A stretch of DNA of 64,000 bases from Gaertneriomyces semiglobifer (lineage: Eukaryota; Chytridiomycota; Chytridiomycetes; Spizellomycetales; Spizellomycetaceae), in assembly GCA_025558075.1 (NCBI GenBank), contig JAHLKF010000009.1, positions 62,001 to 126,000 on the forward strand, read 5' to 3'. The translations under genes and the position numbers were made by a program. Positions 24,193 to 34,411 of this stretch are shown here, one piece after another. The notes under the pieces were generated by a model. That model had not been told where the DNA came from. It searched no databases and saw nothing but the letters and a program-made list of their open reading frames with translations. How positions within the stretch are numbered: the stretch's first letter is position 1; every line of letters begins with the position of its first letter.

Positions 24193-25426
24193 ATGTTCAT
24201 CCGTGCGACTTCTGCCATGTTGGTGCTGGCCACCAACGCGTTGGTCCAGGCTAACCCTGTCTCAATTTGCGGTGCCGGGTGAGTAAATAAAGTTTGTGAA
24301 TATCAGATGCCGTGTGTCAGCGAACTAACACGTCGTCCTGTCTGCCAGACTTGTTCAGTGCGGACCTCATTGCTTCAACCCCGCACAAAACCTCTACAAG
24401 TGTGAGAACGATGTCCTCCTCCAAATTCCTCAGGGCAGTGCTCCAGTACCTGCACCGGCACCTGCACCTGCACCTCCAGCGCCAGCGCCAGCACCTGGGA
24501 AGCCCGCTCCTGGAAAGGACTTAAACCCTCCACCAGCTACTCCCGGGGGCCGAACTATGCAAGTCGTCAACAGGTGTCCCCATGACGTCTGGGTCGGTAT
24601 GCAAGGCAACCCTCTCCCACGTGACGGCGGTTTCTTCCTTCCCAAGGGCGGTAGCGAAAACGTACAACTGCCTCAACGCTGGACTGCGGGTCGCATCTGG
24701 GCCAGGACTGGCTGCACAACTCAAAACGTGGGCGGCGCCCAACGGCTGGTGTGTGCCACTGGTGACTGCGGTTCCGAGAGCAACGGCTTTGGTATCGCTT
24801 GCAAGGGTATCGGCGGTCAGGCCCCTGCCACACTTGCCGAGTTCACTCTGCAAGACGGTGGATTGACCGACTTTTACGATCTCAGCAATGTGGACGGGTA
24901 CAACGTCGGTGTTTCCATTGAATCGTTCGGGACCAAAGTCAACAATCCCGACTTGCAAAAATTCAACTGCGGTAACCCAACCTGCACCTTTGACATGAGC
25001 AAGTGCCCACCCGAGCTTAAGATGGTCGATGCATCCGGTATCGAAAGTTGCGCGGCCATTCACGCAGCTGTGCACAAGCCCGAACAGGTAGCCAAGTTTC
25101 CCATTCTTCAAGCCATCGCTAAAAGCCCCACCGCTGTCGCACAAGTCTCCTGCTCTTGCGATTGTGGTCCTGACTGTGGTTGCACGAACCCTGCTTCCAA
25201 GTTTTGCTGTTCGCCTTTCAACAACGATCCCAAGGAGGTGGGCGGCAAATGTTTCGTTGAGCAGTGGCCCGTATCCACCTCTCCTGGTGCTGGAAGCGTT
25301 TTCCCGGCTCGCTACGATGAAGTTTTCAAGTCGCAATGCCCGGACGCTTACTCCTGGCAATTCGATGACCATCAGAGTACGTACCAATGCCTCACCGCCA
25401 ACTACCGCGTTACTTTCTGCCCTTAG
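24193..25426 (+). CDS. Secreted thaumatin-like protein
   Basis: Two exons (24193-24278, 24349-25426) give 387 aa. Residues 1-20 form a signal peptide (hydrophobic core AMLVLATNALV, small residues before NP). A short Cys module follows (CGAG...CGPHCFNPAQNLYKC), resembling the small Carb_bind-type modules of early-diverging fungal secreted proteins, then a Pro/Ala hinge. From about residue 120, MQVVNRCPHDVWVGM opens a thaumatin-like domain with many cysteines, a basic RIWARTGC segment and the terminal YRVTFCP typical of the fold. Thaumatin-like proteins bind or cleave beta-glucans; I cannot tell which from the sequence. The protein is likely extracellular or wall-associated. Confidence 0.85.
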
Positions 25427-27162
25427 ATTGGAGATCACCGGCCGCAACAGGTTGCGAAAGCACAACATAGACCCAGATACTTTGTAGAATATCCGCCTGA
25501 TGCGACCGATCAGAAATATATTTCAACCTCATTTCCCGATCGCCATTCAGAAGCGCATGAGGCGACATTGATGACGTGGACATCCACTCAGCTCATGCCA
25601 ATTATTAGCTTTTTGTTTAGAGGGAGCATGATGCTATAACTACCTTCTCATCCAGCAGGCCGTGGTATGCATTCTCCCAACATTGCACCTCAATATGCGA
25701 CCATCCATCTACATGGAGAACAACTGAGGCGCAGTGTGATAAGCTGGGCTTCGTATGAAAACACCTTCACAATTCCTAAATCCGGCGTTTCGACGGCACT
25801 TTCCCAGTACTTCCTCCGCAAGGGTTTGAACATCTCACATTTTATTTTAAATTCTATCGCCTTCTCATCCCGCATTTGTTGTCATTCCCGCATTGACTTC
25901 AGCACGGCGGCAAACTTGGACGCAGTTCTTAAATGTTCTTTATCACTTGTGAGAGAAGCCTTCTGACTGCTATAATAGTATCCCGTCCTCGTACCGAACA
26001 TTATGCAGTTCCCCTTCCTTTTGCAATGGGTTTCATATTCTCCAACCACATTTTTAGCCCGCGTGAGAACTTGTACAGCGTCTGCAAGGACCTGGGTGAC
26101 TTTCACCGCGGCCAATCGCTCTGCCAGAACTAGATTGGATTCAATACCAATTACTCATATCATTCTCCATACCATTCTCGTCAAACCCATCGATACGCTG
26201 CCATATCCTCACATAACTTGTCTGACAGCTGCTTGCGATGGACCGACGGAAGAGCAAGTACAATCAGATTTCGGGCATCTGGGTGACGTACACTCCTTAT
26301 CTCATCCCGACGAGCCTTTTTATAGCCAGCCCAACACTCTCCGCCCGGTTCCAACCTGCGTAGGTACTTCAATCAACTGGACCCGCAACCAGCATATTCA
26401 AATGGGCCAGCATTGTATCAGTTAATTCCATCCTGGTGTTGACGGTCGAAATTGGTTTATCCAGGAAGAGGCGGGCAGCTGTTAGCAAATCAATGCATAT
26501 GTACGCCACATTACAGGAAGCGAATTGTTCCTCGACGATAGGGACATTTTCGGTGCAATTGCGGATCTGTCCGGTCTGCTCATATGTGAAAGTGTGGATT
26601 TTTATGCGTGGCACATATGCGAATATTCATTGCGGTCATATTTTATGAACTTGGTGGATAGTAGAGGTCAGGGATTCACGATAGCTGACAGACCTTTTTA
26701 CCATCAAAAACACTCGCACTCATTCTTGCTGCACTGGTCAAGCTTCATCCGCAGCTCTCATCCCGTTTGAATCTTGAAGTGCGCGACCATGACTCAACTA
26801 CAATGGGATGCCGCTCGACCAAAGTGGGATCCTGCCTTCACCCTAGAGGAGAATACCGACCTCCAACGTTTGGCCTCACCGTTGCACCCGTTTCAAACCA
26901 AATTAATCTCCGCAGACTTTGTTATAGAGTCACGGACAAGAAGCGCAAGAAGCTGCAGGTGTTTAACGTCACGCCCGGCACCACCTTCGTACCTTTCGGA
27001 GCGTCGTGCTTCGTTCCAAAAGAGGCCGTACATAGCAGGTATCCGACACTCTTTGGGGACACACCATTGTTTGCTGTGTGATACCAGCTTCAGTTCTAGA
27101 TCTATGCGTTTCTCAGTTTACTTTGCGTTGCATCGTCTTGCATAATCAAGTCCTCTCAACGC
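25427..27162. other. Start of accessory island, mostly decayed sequence
   Basis: No intact conserved gene is visible. A helical minus-strand candidate is listed separately. On the plus strand, a frame starting with the ATG at 26789 continues sensibly only if frame changes near 26930, and I read it as a decayed copy of an unknown gene. Confidence 0.35.
25882..26614 (-). CDS. Possible helical protein, uncertain model
   Basis: Two open blocks on the minus strand look protein-like. One (about 26614-26385) contains VAYICIDLLTAARLFLD; the other (about 26150-25882) contains RLAAVKVTQVLADAVQVL. Both are amphipathic-helical with sensible codon use. Joining them needs a weak donor (GTCCAG), and I find no clear start, so this may be a broken gene. 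No family is recognised. Confidence 0.22.
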
Positions 27163-27209
27163 AACCCTAACCCCGTGCCCGGACGGGGCGAAACTGTCGC
27201 GATATAAAT
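27163..27209 (+). promoter_or_regulatory. AACCCTAACCCC motif followed by TATA box
   Basis: AACCCTAACCCC (27163-27174) is followed 28 bp later by TATAAAT (27203), about 90 bp before the ATG of the next gene. The same motif-plus-TATA pairing recurs at 34254. It looks like a core promoter with a telomere-like (telo-box) element. Confidence 0.45.
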
Positions 27210-27294
27210 TCAGAAGGCGCTTCGAATTCGCCCCCCTGCCGTCAGAACAACATCCAGATCCACATCCACATTCAACATCCAAGAATGGTATATC

Positions 27295-29513
27295 ATGCGT
27301 GCGTGCAAGCTGTTGCCGGTGGACATCACATCTAACTTCACACTTGCCAGGCACGTATCACCACCGACAAACGCCAACAAGTCTACAGCCGTGGAGTCCA
27401 ATGGACGTATTTGCCGGGTTCTTCTTGGTGAGTATGAACATACCCCACCACCTTAGTTGCTCAATGCATGGCTTGCCGTGCTTGGGCTGCTCTGGCCCCC
27501 ACCCACCTAAGTTGCTCAATGCATGGCTTGCCGTGCTTGGGCTGCTCTGGCCCCCACCCACCTTAGTTGCTCAATGCATGGCTTGCCGTGCTTGGGCTGC
27601 TCTGGCCCCCACCCACCTTAGTTGCTCAATGCTGGCTTGCCGTGCTTTGGGTAACTCTGGCCCCCACCCACCTTAGTTGCTCAATGCATGGCTTGCCGTG
27701 CTTTGGGTAGCTCTGGCCCCCACCCACCTTAGTTGCTCAATGCATGGCTTGCCGTGCTTTGGGTAGCTCTGGCCCCCACCCACCTTAGTAGCTCAATGTA
27801 TGGCTTGCCGTGCTTTGGGTAGCTCTGGCCCCAGCCCACCTTAGTTGCTCAATGCATGGCTTGCCGTGCTTTGGGTAGCTCTGGCCCCCACCCACCTTAG
27901 TTGCTCAATGCATGGCTTGCCGTGCTTTGGGTAGCTCTGGCCCGAACCCACCTTAGTAGCTCAATGCATGGCTTGCCGTGCTTTGGGTAGCTCTGGCCCG
28001 TCCTCTTGCTAAGCGTTCGCGTTGAGCTTGCTGTCCAAACGGTATGGGAGCAGGACTGCAGTGGTCTTTGATCAGCAGCTAATGAAATGCTTTGTGGCCA
28101 GGCGTTCGACTCGGGTGCATTCAAGACATATTATCTAGCCCATACTACTTACTGTGTTATGTATATACGCCTGTTTGTCTAATATAGTCCCGTTCTTCCT
28201 CAATTCAGTGTTGCTGCCAAAGGAGAGCATTTACAGCTTAAGGTGACCTGGAGATCTGCGCAATTGACCTTGAAAAGCGTGGCAGAGGCTGTCCATGGCA
28301 AGTACCCCTTCCTCATTCCGGACTGCACTGTGAGCCAGGGCCAGACAGCGCGAGCTGCAATGTGCTTTCATTTCACCAATGAAAATGTGCCGGACTGTGT
28401 GGACACCATGACGCTGGACAATTGTATGATAAAGCTGACTTGGCCGAAGGTGCAGACCACGACAGCAGGACCTTCGGTCCCCAGAGTGTCCGCAACCCCG
28501 CCCCCAGTACCGCCCACCAATGTGACACATTTGGTCACGCCTTGCAAGCCGCTCGGAGGTCGGGCGCGGACAATGGAAGTGGAGGACACAAGTATAAGGG
28601 CCATAACGGCCGACTGGACACCCTGTATGACCGAACTCATCGACGGGTTGGTCAAACAGTTCCTAAGGTATGGCGAATCTGAAAACGGGAACCTGACCAT
28701 GGGGATTTGTGTAACTGTTGCGGCAATGGAGGGAAGCTGGCCCAAAGACCAGGACCATGCCAGCTTCCTGACTGCGGCAGTGGACCACTTCTCAACCTAT
28801 GCCACACTAACGGCGGTGGGGTCAGTGACGCCCCAGGATGGTGAACGCAAGTTCATCGTGGAAAACTTGTCACGGACCTTCATATGCCTCGAGCGCGTAA
28901 GGCAGATTGGTTAGAACGCCAGGCGAAGACTAGCCGGCACGCGACGTACCGATCGCTCTCTCGGGTGGCCGACGATACGTCGTCGGTCGTGACGTACCAG
29001 TCGTCAAACATGACTAGTGCGTGCACCAGCAAAAACCAGGCCCGTCATGACCTGGTGTTGAGCGGCATGGAGTTCACCACCAACTTACTGTTGGTCGAGA
29101 TCTCTGGCCCACCAACCACCGCGCAGGACCACCAGCATCCTGCCGAAGACGCCATCAAGCTGGAGCTGGAAGCCGAAAGGGTGCTCGTGTCGCGGCTGCT
29201 TCCCTATGCCCGGTTGCCCGCAAGCGTCTGCAGCCAGTTGTGTGTATTCACCCTGCAAGGTATTGGGAGCCGACTTACCTTGCATTCCCACAGCCTGACC
29301 GCCCGAGGCACCATCACTGTAAAAGAACTATACACCTTCCAGATTGCGTTCTCGCGCGTAGCAGTGGCAAATATTCGCAAGCAGTTTGTGCTGTGTTGGC
29401 TTCTGCGGAAGATTCTGATGGCAGAAACCACTGCTGAGGCCAAGGTCGCTAGTATTGATGAAGCGGTCGCAGGCGAACAGACGGTACGAGATTGGTTGCC
29501 AGAAACTGTATGA
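27295..29513 (+). CDS. Lineage-specific protein of unknown function
   Basis: Proposed exons 27295-27431, 28209-28896 and 29001-29513 give 445 aa with consistent phases. The second intron (GTAAGG...ACCAG) joins two long frames exactly in phase, which supports the model. The first intron (777 bp) carries a minisatellite and uses donor GTATGA, because the stronger overlapping GTGAGT would break the frame, so exon 1 is less certain. No known domain is visible. The N-terminal half has a Pro-rich stretch (about 130-155); the C-terminal half is helical, with LVSRLLPYARLPASVC and a Thr/His-rich beta-like segment. It has no sequence likeness I can see to its neighbours. It is probably a young or fast-evolving gene of the island. 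Confidence 0.5.
27455..28001. repeat. Ten-copy 55/56-bp minisatellite
   Basis: Units begin at 27455, 27510, 27565, 27620, 27675, 27731, 27787, 27843, 27899 and 27955. The core is AGTTGCTCAATGCATGGCTT. The first steps are 55 bp with TGCTTGGGCTGCTC; later steps are 56 bp with TGCTTTGGGTAGCTC. The array lies inside the proposed first intron of the unknown gene at 27295-29513. Confidence 0.95.
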
Positions 29514-29612
29514 CAAGGTTAGCACTAGAATCGCTTGACCGCCAATTTTCAATACATCTACAGATACCTTTTGGGCTTTGTCGTCGGAAAGCCTTCCAGT
29601 CGATATCTGCTA

Positions 29613-29867
29613 TTAGCAACTCGTAAAACCGTCAATTTCGGCGAGATTAACTAAGTGTGAATCTTCTGGGTCCTCTTCGCCCGCTTCACCGTCCGTATTG
29701 TACTCGCGCGCAAGGTGCGCCTTTTGATACTCTTCCCTCGAAGAAAACCCAAGAGCCTTAATCACAAACTCTGGAGGATATGCAGCGTGCGGACCGCTTT
29801 CGCGGTTTGTGGTGTTGGTGAATGTCCCGGACGGCATATCAAGCGCTAGAGGCGTGTTGGTAGACAT
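29613..29867 (-). CDS. Small acidic hypothetical protein
   Basis: A single frame of 84 aa starts at a true ATG (29867). It is hydrophilic, with a central FVIKALGFSSREEYQKAH segment that reads like a short helix-turn-helix-sized fold, and an acidic tail (GEAGEEDPEDSH). No family is recognised. The composition looks like real coding sequence rather than a shadow frame. It lies tail-to-tail with the unknown gene at 27295-29513. Confidence 0.45.
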   Translation of the reverse strand: MSTNTPLALDMPSGTFTNTTNRESGPHAAYPPEFVIKALGFSSREEYQKAHLAREYNTDGEAGEEDPEDSHLVNLAEIDGFTSC

Positions 29868-30136
29868 TGGTGGATTGATGGCGAGTCGCGGATTAGGAAG
29901 CGGCTCTATCGTCCCGGTGGTCTTTTGTTTTCCTCCTTATTTGTTTGTTGAAAAGAGGGACAGTCTGAGCCAGGCAGGCTGTTGTAAGGGGGTCCCGGTG
30001 ACATACGCGCTATGACATGGGTTCTTATCCATATCAACACATACACGTGCGTCATGTGTCCATGAGCACGTGACCCATGTGACTGGGTGCCCTAACACCT
30101 GGCACGTGATCTTTTCCGTCGGGTGGTTCTCTTATG

Positions 30137-30458
30137 CACCCCTAACCCTGCCGCACACCCAGCGGACCTACATTTTTCCCTCCCGTGGGACATGTCCGAG
30201 CGCATGTAAAAGGCATACCGTCAGACGTCCGACGTACATTTTCAGTTCGATCTCCGTCAGCACTCCAAGGCCATGATCTCCGTGGGACATCCAGCTTTGT
30301 AGCGTCAGAGCTCCTGCGGAGATCCTGTGGATGTGCGCCCGGATACCTTTTACCAGGGCATTCATCGGGGGTTCCCTGCATACTGGGTTTACCGCTGGAT
30401 GCTGCTTACACCGACAATAATATTGCATTATAATACAGCATCAGTGTTCATATACGTC
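30137..30458 (+). repeat. Left subterminal block X
   Basis: These 322 bp match 33874-34195 on the opposite strand with no difference that I could find. Identity stops exactly at CACCCC on the outside and at ACGTC on the inside. Confidence 0.92.
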
Positions 30459-30743
30459 CCCCCAGTTGGTTTGGAGAGAGAGCGGAGAGCGGTACGTACG
30501 CGCTTGGTCATCTAAGTCAGTGATCATTCACAGATATTAGAAAGCGCAGGTAACGCCAGTGATTATCTGGAGTGGTGAGTGGTCCATCCAGCAGAGACAT
30601 GTCACCAGTGCTAATTCGACATTTTTGTTTACTGAAACAGATCAAAAGTACATATAACGAGGAATTTTATGTAGACGAAAATACTCTGCGCGAGATCGCG
30701 AGGGAGAATCTAAATGGTCTTACGAACAGTCATCAATAGAAGT

Positions 30744-31713
30744 CTAGCTAGGAAGCGGCTTCATAGCACGAGTCGATTGAGAGTAGCCTGAAAAAGCCCG
30801 TGAGCATGGGCGCTTGTGACCGATGGTTTTGATCTTGAAACCTACGTTCAATGGCTTTATATCCGATTTTAGCTCTCCGCTTAGCACTTTCGCATTGTGG
30901 GCTGACTTGAGCGCCAGCAGGTTGCGCACGTCCTGGAACATCTTTAACTGTTTCACGTTTGGCTCATGTTTGGCCTACATGAAAAATACGGTGAGAAAAT
31001 CAAAAAGGATGGGCAGCACGGATCATACCTTGACTTCCTTCTGCTGGTGCCGTAGACCTTTTGCCAGATTCTCTTGCTCAAGCAAGCGTTTGTTATATAA
31101 TTCGCGATAACTCTTAAATCCTCGGCTTTTCTGTTGCTGCTCTAAAGCCTCATCCCCACCTATATATGCATTCATCTCCTGCATGACTGCACGTATCAAA
31201 CTTCCGGTTAACGTGATAGACCATAAGCAACTTCAATGTCGAGCCATCTACCTCGCTGCTGCGCAATATCGGCCATCTCAATTTGCATATTCAAATAATG
31301 AAAGCGGCTTTGATCATTGTCAACGTCCTGTCGACAGGCCCTCACCCCATGTTCCAATTGCATGACCTCGCTATCTCATGAAAGCACAACTGTGAGATCC
31401 ATGGCTCATGTAAGTTGAAGCGGGCAAACGTGCGATCTGACCTCTCTATTCCAGCCACGGTGGCATCATATAAGCGTTTCTTTCCGAACCCCACTTTCTC
31501 ACTGATGTCGACTGGTGCCCAAGGCGGGTAGATAGTGAGTTGTGTTTCGCAGCCCCGTTGTGGACAGGGATAACCAGCTTCGCGTAGATTCGCAATTTCC
31601 CTTGTGTTTGATGAAACTTCATAATCAATGCTCATCTTCTCCTGGAAGTCAGCATAGTCCATTTCTAGCTCCGCCGCCGCATACCGTGGTCGTTCCCCAG
31701 CGAACAAAAACAA
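30744..31713 (-). pseudogene. IFT81: IFT81 C-terminal fragment, frameshifted
   Basis: Exon pieces on the minus strand read like the C-terminus of IFT81, the IFT-B coiled-coil protein that helps carry tubulin into cilia. Landmarks are KKRLYDATVAGIE, then after a small intron QSRFHYLN, then EMNAYIGGDEA, then QENLAKGLRHQQKEVK and EPNVKQLKMFQDV. These match animal IFT81 segments such as SRYHYTN, DEMKAYISSD and QENLGKKLR. The calponin-homology N-terminus is missing, and near 31079 a one-base loss shifts frame between NKRLL and QENLA. The 5' limit is uncertain because sequence before about 31500 drifts away from the family. Introns at the old splice sites remain, so this is a DNA-level copy, not a retrocopy. 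Confidence 0.72.
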
Positions 31714-32070
31714 AGCTCTACCAAAAGTTCTTTCCGAGAAGCAAAGTTCTTCTTAAAAAAATATTAAAAAATAGCAAGCCTTCTAAACTAACAGGCAATC
31801 TGCCCGCAATCCGTTCTCTTGTTTTCACCAAACGAGACACTTACTTCCCAGATGATACTTCAAGACACTTATTTACGAATTGGAGATGACAATCCCAGAC
31901 CAGATTTGACAAATGGTGAAAGACGCTAGATAGGTCTGCTAAATAGAGACGGCGCCAGTATAGAAATTGTCGAAAAAAAAGTGTCTTTCGTTTGGGCATT
32001 TAAAGAGCGCCGGGGCCTTTTCAACCATGTAACGTACAACGATAATAGCAACTATTTTCTAGCAACCTAC

Positions 32071-33003
32071 ATGCCTACTTCTCCAGTTACAGAAGGATAT
32101 TACGCAGATAAACTTACCAATATGGTAGGTGTCAGGGTGATGAATCGACGTAGCCAACACCTTCCTAACGAGTGTTAGCTTGACTGCGAGGCGGAACCAA
32201 CCAGGTACACACCCTTTGACTTTTCCGAATCCATCAACGAGTACACCCTGGCCAGCATGCCAGAAAGAGTCTGGCGAAAAGTTGTCCGGGACCTTCAATC
32301 CCATCCTGACAAATACATCTCGCTTGTATCACGGTGCAGGTGTGACCGTGAATCGACAATCGTCTTTGATCTCGAAAAGGAAGCCATCACCGGGCCTATC
32401 GTTGATACACTGTCGCAGTATGGCGAACAGCAATGGAGGGCGACGCCCATTGTATCCTTCGTGGCCATCAAGTTGCTGCTACGCAAGTGGCACGATGGTG
32501 GGATTGTCCGCCCAGAAGCCATCGCGTCTCTACAGGGAGCGAAGCGTGCTAGAGGAAACGGGTTCCGGTATGTAATTCACTCACCTCTTTAGAGTGTTTC
32601 AACTAACTTTAAGGATAGGATTATAGTGCACATGCGCACTCCGGCGGATGCGGCCAAGCTAGTCGCCGACTTGAGAAAGACGCCACCACAAGGCACCGCA
32701 GGCGGCTGTTTCGGGAAGCCCGGGCTGTTCTTTGGGGTAGGAACAGTCTGGTTCTCAGGTCCCTTCAAGGAGCCCCAGCCAGAAACAACTACCGAAGGTG
32801 CGCCCTCTTCATCCTCAAAGAGGCGCCGCTTGACGGAGGTGTCGTTCCCAGCAGCCCTTCAAGTGAGGGAGCAGCTGCAGCAGGCCAATGTTGAGATGAA
32901 CGACAAGGAAATGATGGTAGCCGTGGCAGCTCTCAACATGGTGGGGCTCGATGCTATGGAGGCTTTGATTGCCGCCATGAGACGCATGGAATACTTGGAA
33001 TAG
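32071..33003 (+). CDS. Unknown 275-aa protein inside the element
   Basis: Three exons (32071-32124, 32179-32567, 32619-33003) give 275 aa; the phases fit at both junctions and all introns are GT-AG. No known domain is recognised. Features seen: a globular N-terminal region with RVWRKVVRDLQSHPDKY and FDLEKEAITGP, a helical middle (VSFVAIKLLLRKWHDGG), a Gly-rich turn (GCFGKPGLFFGVG), a Ser-rich linker with basic cluster SSKRRRLTE that could be a nuclear signal, and a helical C-terminus. A decayed partial copy of exon 2 lies at about 34998-35058. It is the only clearly intact gene between the element's ends. It has no visible transposase DDE/D signature, and its role in the element is unknown. 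Confidence 0.6.
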
Positions 33004-33283
33004 ACTGTTTCATAGCTCGGATAGATATAGAGGAAACCATGGCAATTACTAGAGTGACCGCTACATTCACAAATATACTAGAGATCTCGGGAACTCACAC
33101 TCTGTAGTTTGCTTTTAGGATTGTACTGGCTCGTAACGTTAACGTCCTTTTAATTTTGTCCCATGAACCGTCCAAGAGCTGATGCGGATGTACTGTCGAT
33201 CTCGATATCGTCCTAAGTAAGCCATATGCACAGTAGGCAGTATGCCATTGGCATAGCAGATTCTCAAGTTGAGCGTTTACATA

Positions 33284-34195
33284 CACCCCCAACCCTGCGG
33301 GATGTCCGACGGGAGTGCTTAGGTAATGGAGTACGTCAGTACATGCGAAGTTTTGTTCCCCAGCACATTTTGGCCGCACATTCAGAGAGCATACGCGGAT
33401 GCTCCTACGAAGGTACACAGGGATGTCCTGAAGGAGTCACGTCAATGTAGTCCCGCTACACATCCTTGGGGACATCCGTCGGAGCTGCTGGGTTAGTATG
33501 TGCGAGGGGACATTCACAAGGATCTGCGCTGCATGTCGACTCTGCGGAGATCCCCCGGACATCCGTCCGTTTGCCACGTCCGTTAGCAACGTCCGTTTCC
33601 ATGGCATTTGCCTCCCTCCAACAGTTCAACTCGCGATTTTCTTCCAAGTTCATTTTCCACCCAGAACACATCACGATTCCTTGTCGAGATCGCTGCTTTC
33701 CTCTTCCTCCAAACCCATTGGCTCCGCGATACCGTCTTCGATATCACCGAGACTCAGTATCCTCGGACATGGTTTCGGTGATATCGAAGACGGTATCGCG
33801 GAGCCAATGGGTTTGGAGGAAGAGGAAAGCAGCGATCCCGGCAAGGAACTGTGATCAAGGCAGTCATATCTTCGACGTATATGAACACTGATGCTGTATT
33901 ATAATGCAATATTATTGTCGGTGTAAGCAGCATCCAGCGGTAAACCCAGTATGCAGGGAACCCCCGATGAATGCCCTGGTAAAAGGTATCCGGGCGCACA
34001 TCCACAGGATCTCCGCAGGAGCTCTGACGCTACAAAGCTGGATGTCCCACGGAGATCATGGCCTTGGAGTGCTGACGGAGATCGAACTGAAAATGTACGT
34101 CGGACGTCTGACGGTATGCCTTTTACATGCGCTCGGACATGTCCCACGGGAGGGAAAAATGTAGGTCCGCTGGGTGTGCGGCAGGGTTAGGGGTG
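33284..34195 (-). mobile_element. 912-bp deletion derivative nested in reverse
   Basis: It begins CACCCCCAACCCTGC and ends with the inverse of CACCCCTAACCCTGC, with TA on both flanks (33282-33283 and 34196-34197). It consists of right block Y (to 33878) fused to left block X (from 33874), sharing five bases ACGTC at the junction. It lies in opposite orientation to the 7.83-kb element around it. It has no coding capacity of its own. Confidence 0.82.
33688..33837. repeat. 63-bp perfect hairpin
   Basis: Arms 33688-33750 and 33775-33837 are exact inverted copies with a 24-bp loop. The hairpin sits in subterminal block Y. The other Y copy (37457-37561) has lost 47 bp covering the loop and part of one arm. 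Confidence 0.93.
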
Positions 34196-34253
34196 TATAC
34201 ACGCGTCGGTCACCTGACATGGAACTATGATGACTGTGCCCAGCCAGTGAATT

Positions 34254-34282
34254 AACCCTAACCCCAGACCTGCATATAAATA
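34254..34282 (+). promoter_or_regulatory. AACCCTAACCCC motif followed by TATA box
   Basis: AACCCTAACCCC (34254-34265) is followed after nine bases by TATAAATA (34275). It lies just outside the nested derivative and upstream of the 265-bp duplication and the NDUFA6 relic. No intact gene now follows it. Confidence 0.4.
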
Positions 34283-34411
34283 GGCCGCGTGTCGGGCCTC
34301 TCGTTGAACACGCGTCGATCGAGGACACTGGCGTACGTACATATCGCTGCTCATGCTCACCCTGGATGGATGGACTTTGCAATAGGTGAGTGTTGTCAGC
34401 ATGAGGAATCT

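Noticed and set aside
26789..27081. Plus-strand frame beginning with a good ATG at 26789
   Set aside because: The protein-like part changes frame near 26930 without usable splice sites; it looks like a decayed gene with no nameable family.
27299..27676. Open frame across the minisatellite
   Set aside because: It is open only because the repeat unit lacks stops; a 55/56-bp period cannot keep a frame, and indels shift it.
33095..33418. Repeated open frames in the inverted repeats (also 37829-38200, 30185-30433, 33899-34147)
   Set aside because: They appear twice only because the DNA is duplicated, and they run through the element ends into unrelated flanks, so they are not real genes.
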